Assembly: GCA_021850545.1 (NCBI GenBank)
Contig: JAJZLU010000044.1
Coordinates: 38,894 to 102,893 of the forward strand
Direction of reading: 5' to 3'
Length of the DNA: 64,000 bases
DNA from: Thermoplasmata archaeon
GTDB lineage: Archaea; Thermoplasmatota; Thermoplasmata; Thermoplasmatales; Thermoplasmataceae
Part shown: positions 19,442-29,070 of the stretch, piece after piece
Numbering within the stretch: position 1 is the stretch's first letter
Layout of the letters: each line of letters starts with the position of its first letter
Translations under genes and position numbers: made by a program
Notes under the pieces: model-generated
Databases searched by the model: none
Told to the model about the DNA's origin: nothing
What the model saw: only the letters and a program-made list of their open reading frames with translations

Positions 19442-20329
19442 GTGAAGGAATCGGGAAACTCAGGCCAGGCTGCTGAATTTGAAACTTCAGAGAATAAGGG
19501 TGACATGGGTAAGGTGAAGCTTGTGGAACAGATATGTGATTACATCAGGTCTAACCTAATCTCCAGCCTCACCCTCGTAGATCTGGAAAGTAAATTCGGA
19601 GTCCGAGGCTATACAATCCAGAGGTGGTTCAAGGATATCATGGGAATCACCCCCAGGAAGTACATGGAAGAGCAGAGGATCCACAAGCTCAAGATCAACC
19701 TGAGGAAAGGCGAACCTATGCCGCAGGCAATCTACAGCACTGGCTACAGGTCGCAGAGTTGGCTCTATGAGGATTCACTTTCCAAGCTTGGCATGGTCCC
19801 CAGCGCCTACAGGAAGGGCGGAGACGGCGAGACAATTTATTTCCTCACCGGGAGGTGCGTCCTGGGCACACTGATTGTGGCTGAGACTGAGCAGGGAATA
19901 TGTGCCGTGAGCATCGGAGACAGCGAAGAGGTGCTTGAACTTGCCCTGAGAAGGGAATTCTACAAGGCAGACCTTCAGAGATCAGAAAGGGCCAGGGAAA
20001 GGCTCAATTCACTTCTGCAGTATTTTGAGGGCCAGAGCCTCAACCTGCCGGTCGCTTTGCAGGGTACGGATTTCCAGCAGAGGGTCTGGACAGCCATTGC
20101 GTCCATACCTTACGGGGAAACAAGGACATACAATGAGATTGCAGAGATCATAGGGAAACCCAAGGCATACAGGGCGGTAGCAAACGCCTGCGGAGCCAAC
20201 CATGTGCCCCTGGTGATTCCATGCCACAGGGTTGTAAGGAAAGACGGCTCACTGGGGGGTTACGCCCTGGGCGTTGACCGCAAGAAATACCTCCTCGAGA
20301 TGGAAAAGAGGAACTCTTCAAAGAGATAG
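19442..20329 (+). CDS. AraC-type HTH fused to O6-methylguanine-DNA methyltransferase (Ada-like without Zn/phosphotriester domain)
   Basis: HTH region YTIQRWFKDIMGITPRKYMEEQRIHKL; MGMT active site VIPCHRVVRKDGSLGGYALG. Confidence 0.9.
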   Translation: MKESGNSGQAAEFETSENKGDMGKVKLVEQICDYIRSNLISSLTLVDLESKFGVRGYTIQRWFKDIMGITPRKYMEEQRIHKLKINLRKGEPMPQAIYSTGYRSQSWLYEDSLSKLGMVPSAYRKGGDGETIYFLTGRCVLGTLIVAETEQGICAVSIGDSEEVLELALRREFYKADLQRSERARERLNSLLQYFEGQSLNLPVALQGTDFQQRVWTAIASIPYGETRTYNEIAEIIGKPKAYRAVANACGANHVPLVIPCHRVVRKDGSLGGYALGVDRKKYLLEMEKRNSSKR

Positions 20330-20345
20330 ACGGGGAGAGGATTTT

Positions 20346-21290
20346 ATGATAAGTTCAGCGGAAACTGAGAGCGTCCTGAAAAAGAGCCACTACTCTGGAA
20401 GAGTTTTGCCCATTGCTATCCTTGTAATGCTCAGCATAATCTGGGGAATGGCCTTTGTAGCCATAAAATATCTTGAGCCGGTTCTCAATCCGGTAAACCT
20501 GACTCTTCTCAGGTGGTTCGTGGCAAGTGCTGCGTTTCTTGCCCTCGCCCCATTCCTTGGCAAGATGAAGCAAAAGTTCCAGATGCGCGATCTGCCAAGG
20601 CTGGCACTGGTTTCTTTCGCAAATGTGGTCAGTTACCACCTTACACTCAACTTTTCAGAGAGTTCAATATCTGCAGGCCTTGCTGTTCTCATAACATCAA
20701 TGGGGCCGGTTTTCATATTATTATTGTCATGGCTCTTCCTCGGCGAGAGGCATGGAAAGCGTGTCATTCTTGCAGTGGCCGTTGCATTCTCAGGTGCAAT
20801 AATTCTCTCCGCAGGAAGCAGCGTGGGAACTGGCAGCTCATCAATTTATGGCATCCTGGAGGCTGTGGGCACTGCCATCTCATATTCAGTGTTCGCAGTG
20901 TTTTCCAAACCCCTCGTGGGTAAGTATGGCGCAATTCCACTCACCATCTGGGCGGGCCTGCTGGGTACCCTGATGCTTGTGCCACTTGTGTCTGGAAGCT
21001 TTATTGCCCAGGTTACAGCCATGCCACCTGATGCATGGATTTCAATGCTTTACCTTTCTCTGGCCAGCACAGTACTGGGGTACATGATCTTCTACACTCT
21101 TGTCAACAGGGGAGCACTTTCAAAACTTGCCGTCCAGTTATACCTGATTCCTTTGGTGGGCGTGCTTGGCGGAGTCGTGGTGCTCGAAGAATCCATAACT
21201 GCATTTACGGTTGCCGGCGGGGCTGCAATGCTCACTGCAGTAGCCATAGCCACTGGAAACATCAGGCTGAAAAATCTTGAAAAGGAATGA
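20346..21290 (+). CDS. EamA/DMT-family transporter
   Basis: 10-TM-like protein; IIWGMAFVAIKYLEPVLNPVNLTLLRW. Confidence 0.88.
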   Translation: MISSAETESVLKKSHYSGRVLPIAILVMLSIIWGMAFVAIKYLEPVLNPVNLTLLRWFVASAAFLALAPFLGKMKQKFQMRDLPRLALVSFANVVSYHLTLNFSESSISAGLAVLITSMGPVFILLLSWLFLGERHGKRVILAVAVAFSGAIILSAGSSVGTGSSSIYGILEAVGTAISYSVFAVFSKPLVGKYGAIPLTIWAGLLGTLMLVPLVSGSFIAQVTAMPPDAWISMLYLSLASTVLGYMIFYTLVNRGALSKLAVQLYLIPLVGVLGGVVVLEESITAFTVAGGAAMLTAVAIATGNIRLKNLEKE

Positions 21291-21359
21291 GCTCTAGCGG
21301 GAGCGTTCAGTCATGTTACTAATATCATAGATGCTGAATGGTAATGTTATTACATATGA

Positions 21360-21833
21360 TTGGATATTAGTTGTACAATGAAAGAGCAAAGCCAGATTTT
21401 TGCTCCCCTGATCAGGCATGAGAACAGTATCATCGAAAGTTATCAGGAACTTTCTGAACAGGCAGCGCAGTCAAACATTCAATATTTCCTTAGGCTATTC
21501 ATTAGAGGGCATCAGGAGATAGTAAAGATGCTGAAAGCCTATGGAAAAGACGGGAAACATGTCTCATTTGCACACCGTGAGGTTCTGTTGCCCATAGATG
21601 CCACCCAGCACCTTGTTATAGATGACCACATAGACATCAATAGCCTTCAGAGTGTGCTCCTGCATATAGCAAAGGCTGAGGAGCAGTCAGTGGAAGAATT
21701 TACTGTGCTCATCGGAGAAATCAGGGACAAGAGGGCCCACGAGTTCCTTGAGAAGATCAGGGATGAGAAAACCTCCATGACAACCCAGGCGGATCGGCTG
21801 TACCACGACATGATCGAATCTAAAATATCCTGA
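21360..21833 (+). CDS. Hypothetical alpha-helical, ferritin-like protein
   Basis: 157 aa helical ORF with HENSIIESYQELSEQAA...AKAEEQSVEEFTVL. Confidence 0.45.
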   Translation: MDISCTMKEQSQIFAPLIRHENSIIESYQELSEQAAQSNIQYFLRLFIRGHQEIVKMLKAYGKDGKHVSFAHREVLLPIDATQHLVIDDHIDINSLQSVLLHIAKAEEQSVEEFTVLIGEIRDKRAHEFLEKIRDEKTSMTTQADRLYHDMIESKIS

Positions 21834-21848
21834 ACCGATTAACCCGTG

Positions 21849-22643
21849 ATGCATCTTATTTTGGCCTCAAGGGAGGACGAAGCAAGCATGTCCATGGCCA
21901 GCAGGCTGCTGGAAACATTTGATTTCAGGGAGTTTGAAGGCCAGGACGGTGTACGGTCCCATGGAGACTACCTTTTTTCTTACATAGGCGTGAAACACCT
22001 ATACCTGGAAAATTTTGGCCAGCTTTATGCAGGCATCCGTGACAGGGTAAAGGATATCATTTTCCTGTCCAGGCATTCCTCAAAGGCGGACATCAAGTCG
22101 CTCACGGTGCACCCGACAGGGAATTTCAATGGAGCATTGCTTGGCGGAAGGGAAAAGAAATTGTCCATGAGCGATCCGGGGAAGATGACTTCCACCCTCA
22201 GGGCGATGAACCAGATATACGGGGGATCTCTTTTCAGCGTTACATTTGAGGCTACTCACCATGGCCCTTTACTGAACATCCCGAACTTCTTCATTGAGAT
22301 AGGGACGACTGAAGCACAGTGGAAGGACCCTGATGCCCTGGATTGCGTAATCCATGCAATAATGAAGCCGGAAACGGTTGGCTATCCCGCATTCGTTGGC
22401 GCCGGGGGAGGGCACTATATGCCCAAGGTGACAAGATATGCCCTGGAGAACCAGATTGACATCGGCCATATGATCTCAAAGCATGCACTTGAGGACATCA
22501 CCGAATCCATGATAATCCAGAGTATTGAGAAAACACCTTCCTGCAAAGGGTTCGTCATTGACAGGAAAGGGGTTAAGTCGCAGGCAAAACAGCTCATTTC
22601 AGGAATAAGTGACCAGCTAGGGCTCGAAATGGTAATGGTTTGA
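21849..22643 (+). CDS. dtdA: D-aminoacyl-tRNA deacylase (archaeal/plant GEK1 type)
   Basis: HSSKADIKSLTVHPTGNF, FEATHHGP, EIGTTEAQWKD, GGGHYMPKVT. Confidence 0.93.
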   Translation: MHLILASREDEASMSMASRLLETFDFREFEGQDGVRSHGDYLFSYIGVKHLYLENFGQLYAGIRDRVKDIIFLSRHSSKADIKSLTVHPTGNFNGALLGGREKKLSMSDPGKMTSTLRAMNQIYGGSLFSVTFEATHHGPLLNIPNFFIEIGTTEAQWKDPDALDCVIHAIMKPETVGYPAFVGAGGGHYMPKVTRYALENQIDIGHMISKHALEDITESMIIQSIEKTPSCKGFVIDRKGVKSQAKQLISGISDQLGLEMVMV

Positions 22644-22780
22644 AAATCACGATAATCTATATTTTTTGTAAAATATTTTTTATCTTTTATACACATAATT
22701 CAATATCTGCTAACCTTGGAAAACCCATAGTGGAGGCGAAATAATTCTCTGAATAATCATTAAATATATTTAAATACAAA

Positions 22781-22825
22781 TGAGTGTTATCTTCACTCAA
22801 GTCAGGCACGTTTTTGTCTGAGTGA
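22781..22825. promoter_or_regulatory. TGAGTG/CACTCA palindromic operator cluster upstream of PLP enzyme operon
   Basis: TGAGTG(22781)-TTATCTT-CACTCA(22794-22799) and a further TGAGTGA (22819-22825); TATA-like AAATATATTTAAATAC just upstream. Confidence 0.45.
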
Positions 22826-22831
22826 AATGAA

Positions 22832-23797
22832 ATGGAAGGAATGGACGAAGAAGAACCTCCTGGAAAGACACCATTTTTTAGAGCATCCAATCTTGAACGC
22901 GCCCTCAACCTAAAGAAACTTTATATCAAGTTTGAGGGAGCTGGTCTTACAGGAACCCAGAAAGACAGGATATCTAAGCTTCATGTTCTCAGGGCCAAGG
23001 AAAAGGGATACAATACAGTTTCCCTCGCCACCTGCGGAAATTATGGCGCTTCAATTTCCTATTTTGCCAGTGTCTATGGAATGAAGTCGGTCATTGCAGT
23101 TCCAGGCTATTATGCAGGGGAGCGAAATGATGAGATAAGGCAGAACGGGGCCGAAGTGCTGGAAGTTGACAGGAAATACGAGGACCTTGTTGAATACATG
23201 AGGGACCGCTCCAACGATGAGGCATGGTATGACTCAAGCCCCGGCTCTGTGAACTCAAACCTTGACATTGAAGGTTATGAGGGCATTGCACACGAAATAG
23301 TGGCACAGCTCGGACATGCCCCGCAATACGTATCTGTTCCGCTTGGAAATGGAACAACCCTTGCAGGGATATATTCGGGTTTCGAGAAAATGCAGCGCAA
23401 GGGCATCATAAGGAAGGTGCCATCGTTCATTGGTTCAAGCACTCCCAATGGCAACCCCATCGTGGCTTCATGGAAGAGGAGAAGGAAAACCCTAATGGAG
23501 CTTGACCCTTCAACAATCCGGGAGACGAAAGCCTCTGAACCCCTGGTCGCTTACAGGTCCTACGATGGGCAGAAAGCGCTCAATGCGCTTTACAGAAGCA
23601 ACGGAATGGCAACATATGTTACCGATGATGAGATGTACCGGTATTCAAGCCTCATTGAGAAGGCAGAAATGCTTTCTGTGCTGCCGGCTTCAGCAGCCTC
23701 ACTGGCCGCAGTGGACAAAACAATCAACAGGAAGCTTGACAACAGGGAAATCGTGGTTGTCCTCACAGGCAGGTCAAAAATATGGACAACGCAGTAG
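22832..23797 (+). CDS. Threonine-synthase-like PLP-dependent enzyme (specificity uncertain)
   Basis: LTGTQKDRISKLHV (Schiff-base Lys region), SLATCGNYGASISYFASVYGM. Confidence 0.8.
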   Translation: MEGMDEEEPPGKTPFFRASNLERALNLKKLYIKFEGAGLTGTQKDRISKLHVLRAKEKGYNTVSLATCGNYGASISYFASVYGMKSVIAVPGYYAGERNDEIRQNGAEVLEVDRKYEDLVEYMRDRSNDEAWYDSSPGSVNSNLDIEGYEGIAHEIVAQLGHAPQYVSVPLGNGTTLAGIYSGFEKMQRKGIIRKVPSFIGSSTPNGNPIVASWKRRRKTLMELDPSTIRETKASEPLVAYRSYDGQKALNALYRSNGMATYVTDDEMYRYSSLIEKAEMLSVLPASAASLAAVDKTINRKLDNREIVVVLTGRSKIWTTQ

Positions 23798-24810
23798 TCC
23801 TTGCTGAGGGAGTTTTTGGCTCTACCTATGGAAAGACTGCCAATGGGCTGGTGAGATTCACCAAAAGGTTCAGCGTTGTCGCTGTGATAGATTCGACAAA
23901 GTCTGGCAACGATGCCGGCACTGTTCTCACCGGAAAGCCAAAGGGCATACCGATAGTGTCAACAGTGGAAGAGGGCATCAAGCTTGGTGCCAGGACACTG
24001 GTGGTTGGCGTTGCCACAGACGGCGGCTACATACCTGACGAATACAGGAGGTTCATTGCCGATGCAATTTCCCATGGCCTTAACATAGTGAGCGGCCTGC
24101 ACGAATTCATTTCCGATGACCCAGAATTTTCAGCACTGGCGGCAAAATATGGTTCACATATAACAGACGTAAGGAAGCTGTTCAGGGATATCCAACCCCC
24201 TTACACCGGAGAGATAAGGGAAGTCAAGGCACTGAAGATTGCAGTGCTCGGAACAGACAGCGCAATCGGAAAGCGCACAACCGCCGTCATCATGACCAAT
24301 GCACTCAGGGAGAAAGGAATCCCCACCGCCATGGTTGGGACTGGCCAGACCGCCTGGATGCAGGGCTTCAAGCATACAGTTGTGGTTGACTCCATGATCA
24401 ACGATTTCATACCCGGCGGCCTTGAAGGCATGACTGTGGAGGCATGGAGGGAAGAGAACCCGGAAATAATTTTTATAGAAGGACAGGGATCCGTTCTGCA
24501 CCCCGCCTATCCTGGCAGTTTTGAGATCATAGGCGCATGCAGGCCTGACGGCATAATACTGCAGCACGCCCCGAAGAGAAAATTCTTTGACGGCTTCCCA
24601 GACATTCCAATCCCGGACCTGAAGAAATACATCGATATCCTTGAACTGCTCTCAGGGCACAGAGTCATTGCCATTTCCCTTAACAGGGAGGGCATGACAG
24701 ATGCCGAAGTGAAGGAGGAAATTGCGGGCCTGGAATCCAAATACGGAATACCTGTTTTTGATCCTCTTAACCTGAACCCGGAAGTAGCCAAGAGCATTGT
24801 CGGGCACTGA
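23782..24810 (+). CDS. DUF1611 family P-loop protein (DgcN-like)
   Basis: GTDSAIGKRTTAVIMTNALREKG, EGQGSVLHPAYPGS. Confidence 0.8.
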   Translation: MDNAVVLAEGVFGSTYGKTANGLVRFTKRFSVVAVIDSTKSGNDAGTVLTGKPKGIPIVSTVEEGIKLGARTLVVGVATDGGYIPDEYRRFIADAISHGLNIVSGLHEFISDDPEFSALAAKYGSHITDVRKLFRDIQPPYTGEIREVKALKIAVLGTDSAIGKRTTAVIMTNALREKGIPTAMVGTGQTAWMQGFKHTVVVDSMINDFIPGGLEGMTVEAWREENPEIIFIEGQGSVLHPAYPGSFEIIGACRPDGIILQHAPKRKFFDGFPDIPIPDLKKYIDILELLSGHRVIAISLNREGMTDAEVKEEIAGLESKYGIPVFDPLNLNPEVAKSIVGH

Positions 24811-24815
24811 TTACA

Positions 24816-26246
24816 ATGTCTTATGCACAGAAAATCGCAGTGCTTGATGAGATCAGGGTCCGCCCAACATCCTTTGGAAACAGGAAGGTCAGGGGGACTG
24901 TATCATTCACTTCCGGGGACCATGAGAAATCGTTCGAAGTTATTTACTCATATAATGGCGACATTGAGATAAACAGAAACATCGCGGGCCTTATGATGGC
25001 AATGCCCGCCATCAACTTCACCATTTTTTCAAAAAAGCTGGTACTGGATTTTCCTGCATCAAAGGCTGACCTTGAGCATATAAGGGAGTTTGTGAGGATC
25101 AACAATCGTGAAGTCTTTGTGAACAAACTTGCAAGGCGGCGATACGAATTCTTCAGGAAGGAATACCTGCCAGTTGAATCAGACATAACAGAAGAGAACT
25201 CAAACGGTATCACAGAGGTCGTAGCCACAGAGGAAACTGAAGGCGCAGTACCGGTCAATCATGGGGATGGCAGCAAAAGCGTGGCAGTCCTGTCATCTGG
25301 CGGAAAGGAGAGCCTGCTTTCCTATGGCATGCTCAGGGAGTCAGGGGTCGAAACCCATGCCTTCTACTTCAACGAGAGTGGCTCTCACTGGTTCACTGCA
25401 TCCACTGCTTACGCATATTATTCAAGGGAATTCAAGAATGTCCACAAGGTCTGGTCCAACGTGGACAGGATGTACCGGTTCTTCCTCAGGAACCTTGAGC
25501 CTATAGACCAGGAGGCAATCAGGAGAAAAACAGACACATACCCTGTCCAGCTGTTCATTTTCCCAGTCTATGCCATGGCCCTTGTTCCAATAGCCCTGAA
25601 GCACGGAATCGGGTCCATGGTCCTTGGGGATGAATTTGACGATCCCCGTGAAATGCCTCCTTACCATGGAATTGCCCATTACTTTGGCGTGTATGACCAG
25701 AGCCATGACTTCAATGCCTTCATGAGTGGATACTTCGAGAGCAAGGGCATAGACCTCAGGGTATGGTCAGCGGTCTATCCCGTTTCTGGGTCAATCGTTG
25801 AGAAGGCACTTGTGAATAGGTACCCTGAACTCTTCAGGCTGCAGCGTTCATGCCACTCCTGCCGCTCAATAAACGGCCAGATGGTTCCGTGCGGAAGATG
25901 CTCAAAGTGCATGGGCATTGTAATGTTCGTCCTTGCCGCAGGCGGCGATCCTGCTGACATCCTTTACAGCAAGGAAACAGTCAAGAACCTGGGTGAATTG
26001 GTTTCAAGGGAAAGAATGAGGCTTGACAGCGATGAACTGAACCTCATGAAGGCCAAGCTCAGACTTTCAAGCGCAGACACTGGAAATCTTGAACATGTTG
26101 AGGGAATCCATATCCTGCAAGACGAAAAAGAGCCATTTGAAAAAGTCCCGGAAAATTTCAGGGAAAACATCCAGGACATCATTTCAATGTACTCAGACGG
26201 AATCTACAGGATTGAAAATGGCCAGTGGGTAAGAACCGGGGCCTAG
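24816..26246 (+). CDS. PP-loop ATP-pyrophosphatase, possibly MurL-like epimerase
   Basis: AVLSSGGKESLLSYGMLRESG PP-loop; CHSCRSINGQMVPCGRCSKCMG cysteine cluster; N-terminal domain reminiscent of MurL architecture. Confidence 0.6.
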   Translation: MSYAQKIAVLDEIRVRPTSFGNRKVRGTVSFTSGDHEKSFEVIYSYNGDIEINRNIAGLMMAMPAINFTIFSKKLVLDFPASKADLEHIREFVRINNREVFVNKLARRRYEFFRKEYLPVESDITEENSNGITEVVATEETEGAVPVNHGDGSKSVAVLSSGGKESLLSYGMLRESGVETHAFYFNESGSHWFTASTAYAYYSREFKNVHKVWSNVDRMYRFFLRNLEPIDQEAIRRKTDTYPVQLFIFPVYAMALVPIALKHGIGSMVLGDEFDDPREMPPYHGIAHYFGVYDQSHDFNAFMSGYFESKGIDLRVWSAVYPVSGSIVEKALVNRYPELFRLQRSCHSCRSINGQMVPCGRCSKCMGIVMFVLAAGGDPADILYSKETVKNLGELVSRERMRLDSDELNLMKAKLRLSSADTGNLEHVEGIHILQDEKEPFEKVPENFRENIQDIISMYSDGIYRIENGQWVRTGA

Positions 26247-26740
26247 AAGAAGAGAGCCTCTGCCACGGGAACCTCTTCCTGCGTCCTGCATTTCATGTAC
26301 TCTTCAAGCGGCTGTGTGTTCATTGGTATGAAGTTCTCTCCCCAGTTGAACTTGGCAAGGACTGCAGAAGCTTCTTCCATATAGCCCATTATGTAGAGGG
26401 CAGCTGCCATTGCCTCAACAGATGAGAGTTTTCCGGGCTTGCCAAAATTCACCGGGTTGACAGGAACAAGAACAGGCAATTTCCTTGGATACCTCAACCT
26501 AAGGCCTTCTATGGAAGTGATCCTGTTCCAGGAGCCGTCGATGAGGAGCAAACCGGTTTTAATAGCAATTTCCCTGTCAGAGGGAAGGAGGTAAAGGCTA
26601 GCATAAGGGGTGAGGGAAAGAGTTCTGGCTGCCCTACCAAGGGGAACCTTTGTAACCAGCCCAAAGCGTTCAAGTTTCCTCATGGTGGACTTCTTCGGGT
26701 CATCCTGGTTCAGGTAAGCGTAGAGCAATCTCGGCTGCAT
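26243..26740 (-). CDS. tsr3: Tsr3/DUF367 rRNA aminocarboxypropyltransferase
   Basis: LLLIDGSWNRI, RKLPVLVPVNPVNFGKPGKLSSVEAMAAALYIMG. Confidence 0.9.
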   Translation of the reverse strand: MQPRLLYAYLNQDDPKKSTMRKLERFGLVTKVPLGRAARTLSLTPYASLYLLPSDREIAIKTGLLLIDGSWNRITSIEGLRLRYPRKLPVLVPVNPVNFGKPGKLSSVEAMAAALYIMGYMEEASAVLAKFNWGENFIPMNTQPLEEYMKCRTQEEVPVAEALFF

Positions 26741-26823
26741 CTTTCAAATGGCAAATCTTGAGCGGGTATTTAAGGAAAACAGGGACAACGGCTCATGCCC
26801 CATCCGAATAGCAAGCCTAATCT

Positions 26824-27027
26824 ATGGGATTAAGTTCCAAAATCATGCAGTGGGTGATGAAATGCAGCAAGTGCGAAACAACATTCAATGTTGAGGTCGG
26901 CATGTCAAGCATTTTCAGAAGGGGGAACAGCAGCGCAACAAAGACTCCCTGCCCCAGCTGCGGGAACACCTCGTTCAACAGGATAGTTGAAGCTAAGGAC
27001 AAGAACGGAAGGGAGTTCAGGATCTAG
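26824..27027 (+). CDS. Small zinc-ribbon protein
   Basis: MKCSKCETTF...CPSCGNTSF; exact start uncertain. Confidence 0.6.
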   Translation: MGLSSKIMQWVMKCSKCETTFNVEVGMSSIFRRGNSSATKTPCPSCGNTSFNRIVEAKDKNGREFRI

Positions 27028-27136
27028 GGATGGTTTTTCCACGGTGCAACTAATCAAAAAGTGGTTGAAAATGACTGATTTATAAATAATCAGGTCTAGT
27101 TAGAAAAGTTAATTAATCTACACTCCCTGCCTTAAG

Positions 27137-28747
27137 ATGCATTACATTGTTATTACCGGAGGGGTAATTTCCGGGCTTGGCAAAGGAACTATAACTTCCA
27201 GCCTTGGATATCTCCTGAAATCACACGGGTACAAGGTCACTTCACTGAAAATTGATCCTTACCTGAATTTTGACGCAGGAACTATGAATCCATATCAGCA
27301 CGGCGAGGTCTTTGTGCTTGACGACGGCAGCGAGGTGGACCTTGACCTGGGAAATTATGAAAGGTTCCTGGATGTTGACTTGACCGGCGACAACAACATA
27401 ACCACTGGGAAGGTCTACAAGGAAGTCATTGAGAAGGAAAGGCGCGGTGAATACCTTGGAAGCACTGTTCAGATCATCCCGCACATAACAAATGAGATCA
27501 AGAGAAGGATAAGGCTTGTCTCCAGCAAGGGAGACTTTGATGTTGTCCTTATAGAGGTTGGGGGAACGGTTGGAGACATTGAATCAATGCCTTTTCTCGA
27601 GGCGGTTAGGCAACTCCACCATGAGGAAGGCAGAGGCACTTTCCTCTTCGGGCATGTAACACTTGTGCCGGAACTTGGTGCAAACGGTGAGCAGAAAACA
27701 AAGCCGACACAGCACAGTGTCAGGGACTTGAGGGAAATAGGAATCACTCCAGACCTTCTGTTCTGCAGATCGAAGAAACCCCTTTCCATTGAGACCAAGA
27801 AGCGCATATCACTATTCACTGATGTGGCATTGGACGGAATTGTCAGCATAAATGATGTCCCGAACGTTTACCTTGTTCCAGATGCGATGGAGAAGCAGGG
27901 CATAATCCCGTTCGTGAGGGAAAAGCTCTCGCTGCCCCAGAAAGGATACCACGATGCATGGGCTGAATACAAGGAAAACATCAGGAACCCCAGGGAAAAG
28001 GTCAAAGTTGCACTGGTTGGAAAGTATGTCGAGCTTCAGGATTCATACATGAGCCACAAGGAGGCTTTCTCACATGTCAAGGGAGTGACAGGCATTGACG
28101 TGGACATCAAGTGGATAAATTCCGATGACCTCATTCAGAACCAGGAAAAACTTTCAGATGTGCATGCAGTCCTCGTCCCCGGCGGATTCGGGTACAGGGG
28201 AATAGAGGGAAAGATACAGGCTGCCAGGTATGCAAGGGAGAACGGCATTCCATACCTGGGAATATGCCTTGGGTTCCAGGTAGCTGTGATGGAGTTTGCA
28301 CGGGATGTTCTTGGCCTTGAAGGAGCCAACAGCACGGAATTCGACCCAAAGACGCCATATCCTGTAATAGATCTCCTGCCGGAGCAGCTTGGCATAAACG
28401 ATATGGGTGGCACAATGAGGCTCGGCTCCAAGAAAGTTCTAGTTAAAGACGGCACCCTGGCAAGCAAGATTTATGGATCAGATGTGGTGTTTGAAAGGCA
28501 CAGGCACCGCTTTGAAGTAAATCCGGAATACATAGAAAAGTTCAAGGAAGCCGGCATGCTTTTCTCAGGAGTGGATGAGGAGGGCATAAGGATGGAGATT
28601 GCAGAATTAGAGGGGAACGATAATTTCATTGCGACCCAGTATCACAGCGAATTCAAGTCAAGGCCGTTGAGCCCATCCAGGGTTCACCTGCATCTTATCA
28701 GGCAGGCCCTTGAGTACAAGCAGCAAGTCGTGGAGGCTACAGCTTGA
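27137..28747 (+). CDS. pyrG: CTP synthase
   Basis: [57 protein letters not shown]. Confidence 0.98.
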   Translation: MHYIVITGGVISGLGKGTITSSLGYLLKSHGYKVTSLKIDPYLNFDAGTMNPYQHGEVFVLDDGSEVDLDLGNYERFLDVDLTGDNNITTGKVYKEVIEKERRGEYLGSTVQIIPHITNEIKRRIRLVSSKGDFDVVLIEVGGTVGDIESMPFLEAVRQLHHEEGRGTFLFGHVTLVPELGANGEQKTKPTQHSVRDLREIGITPDLLFCRSKKPLSIETKKRISLFTDVALDGIVSINDVPNVYLVPDAMEKQGIIPFVREKLSLPQKGYHDAWAEYKENIRNPREKVKVALVGKYVELQDSYMSHKEAFSHVKGVTGIDVDIKWINSDDLIQNQEKLSDVHAVLVPGGFGYRGIEGKIQAARYARENGIPYLGICLGFQVAVMEFARDVLGLEGANSTEFDPKTPYPVIDLLPEQLGINDMGGTMRLGSKKVLVKDGTLASKIYGSDVVFERHRHRFEVNPEYIEKFKEAGMLFSGVDEEGIRMEIAELEGNDNFIATQYHSEFKSRPLSPSRVHLHLIRQALEYKQQVVEATA

Positions 28748-29070
28748 ACAGCGTGGCCATGAAGCTGCTCCTGAAGATAAACGAAAAGCTTTCTGAGTCA
28801 TCAGGGTTCAGGGGAAGGATACTGTCCCTGGATCGGTATTTTCTCCTGGATACCGGGGAAAACAGGACACTCTTCCATCTTTCTGAGGGTGTTGTGATTG
28901 AAGCCGACATAAATTCCCACCCTCCAGACATTACAGTGACAACAACGGAGGACGAGCTCAAGGGAATAATGGAGAAGAGGATCAATCCCATGGAGTCATA
29001 CTCAAAGGGGAGAATAAAGATCAAGTCGTCATTGATGGACAAGCTGTTGTTTTCCGAGTTGTTGACATGA
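28744..29070 (+). CDS. SCP2-like small protein
   Basis: 108 aa; [41 protein letters not shown] resembles SCP2 lipid-binding signature. Confidence 0.5.
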   Translation: MNSVAMKLLLKINEKLSESSGFRGRILSLDRYFLLDTGENRTLFHLSEGVVIEADINSHPPDITVTTTEDELKGIMEKRINPMESYSKGRIKIKSSLMDKLLFSELLT

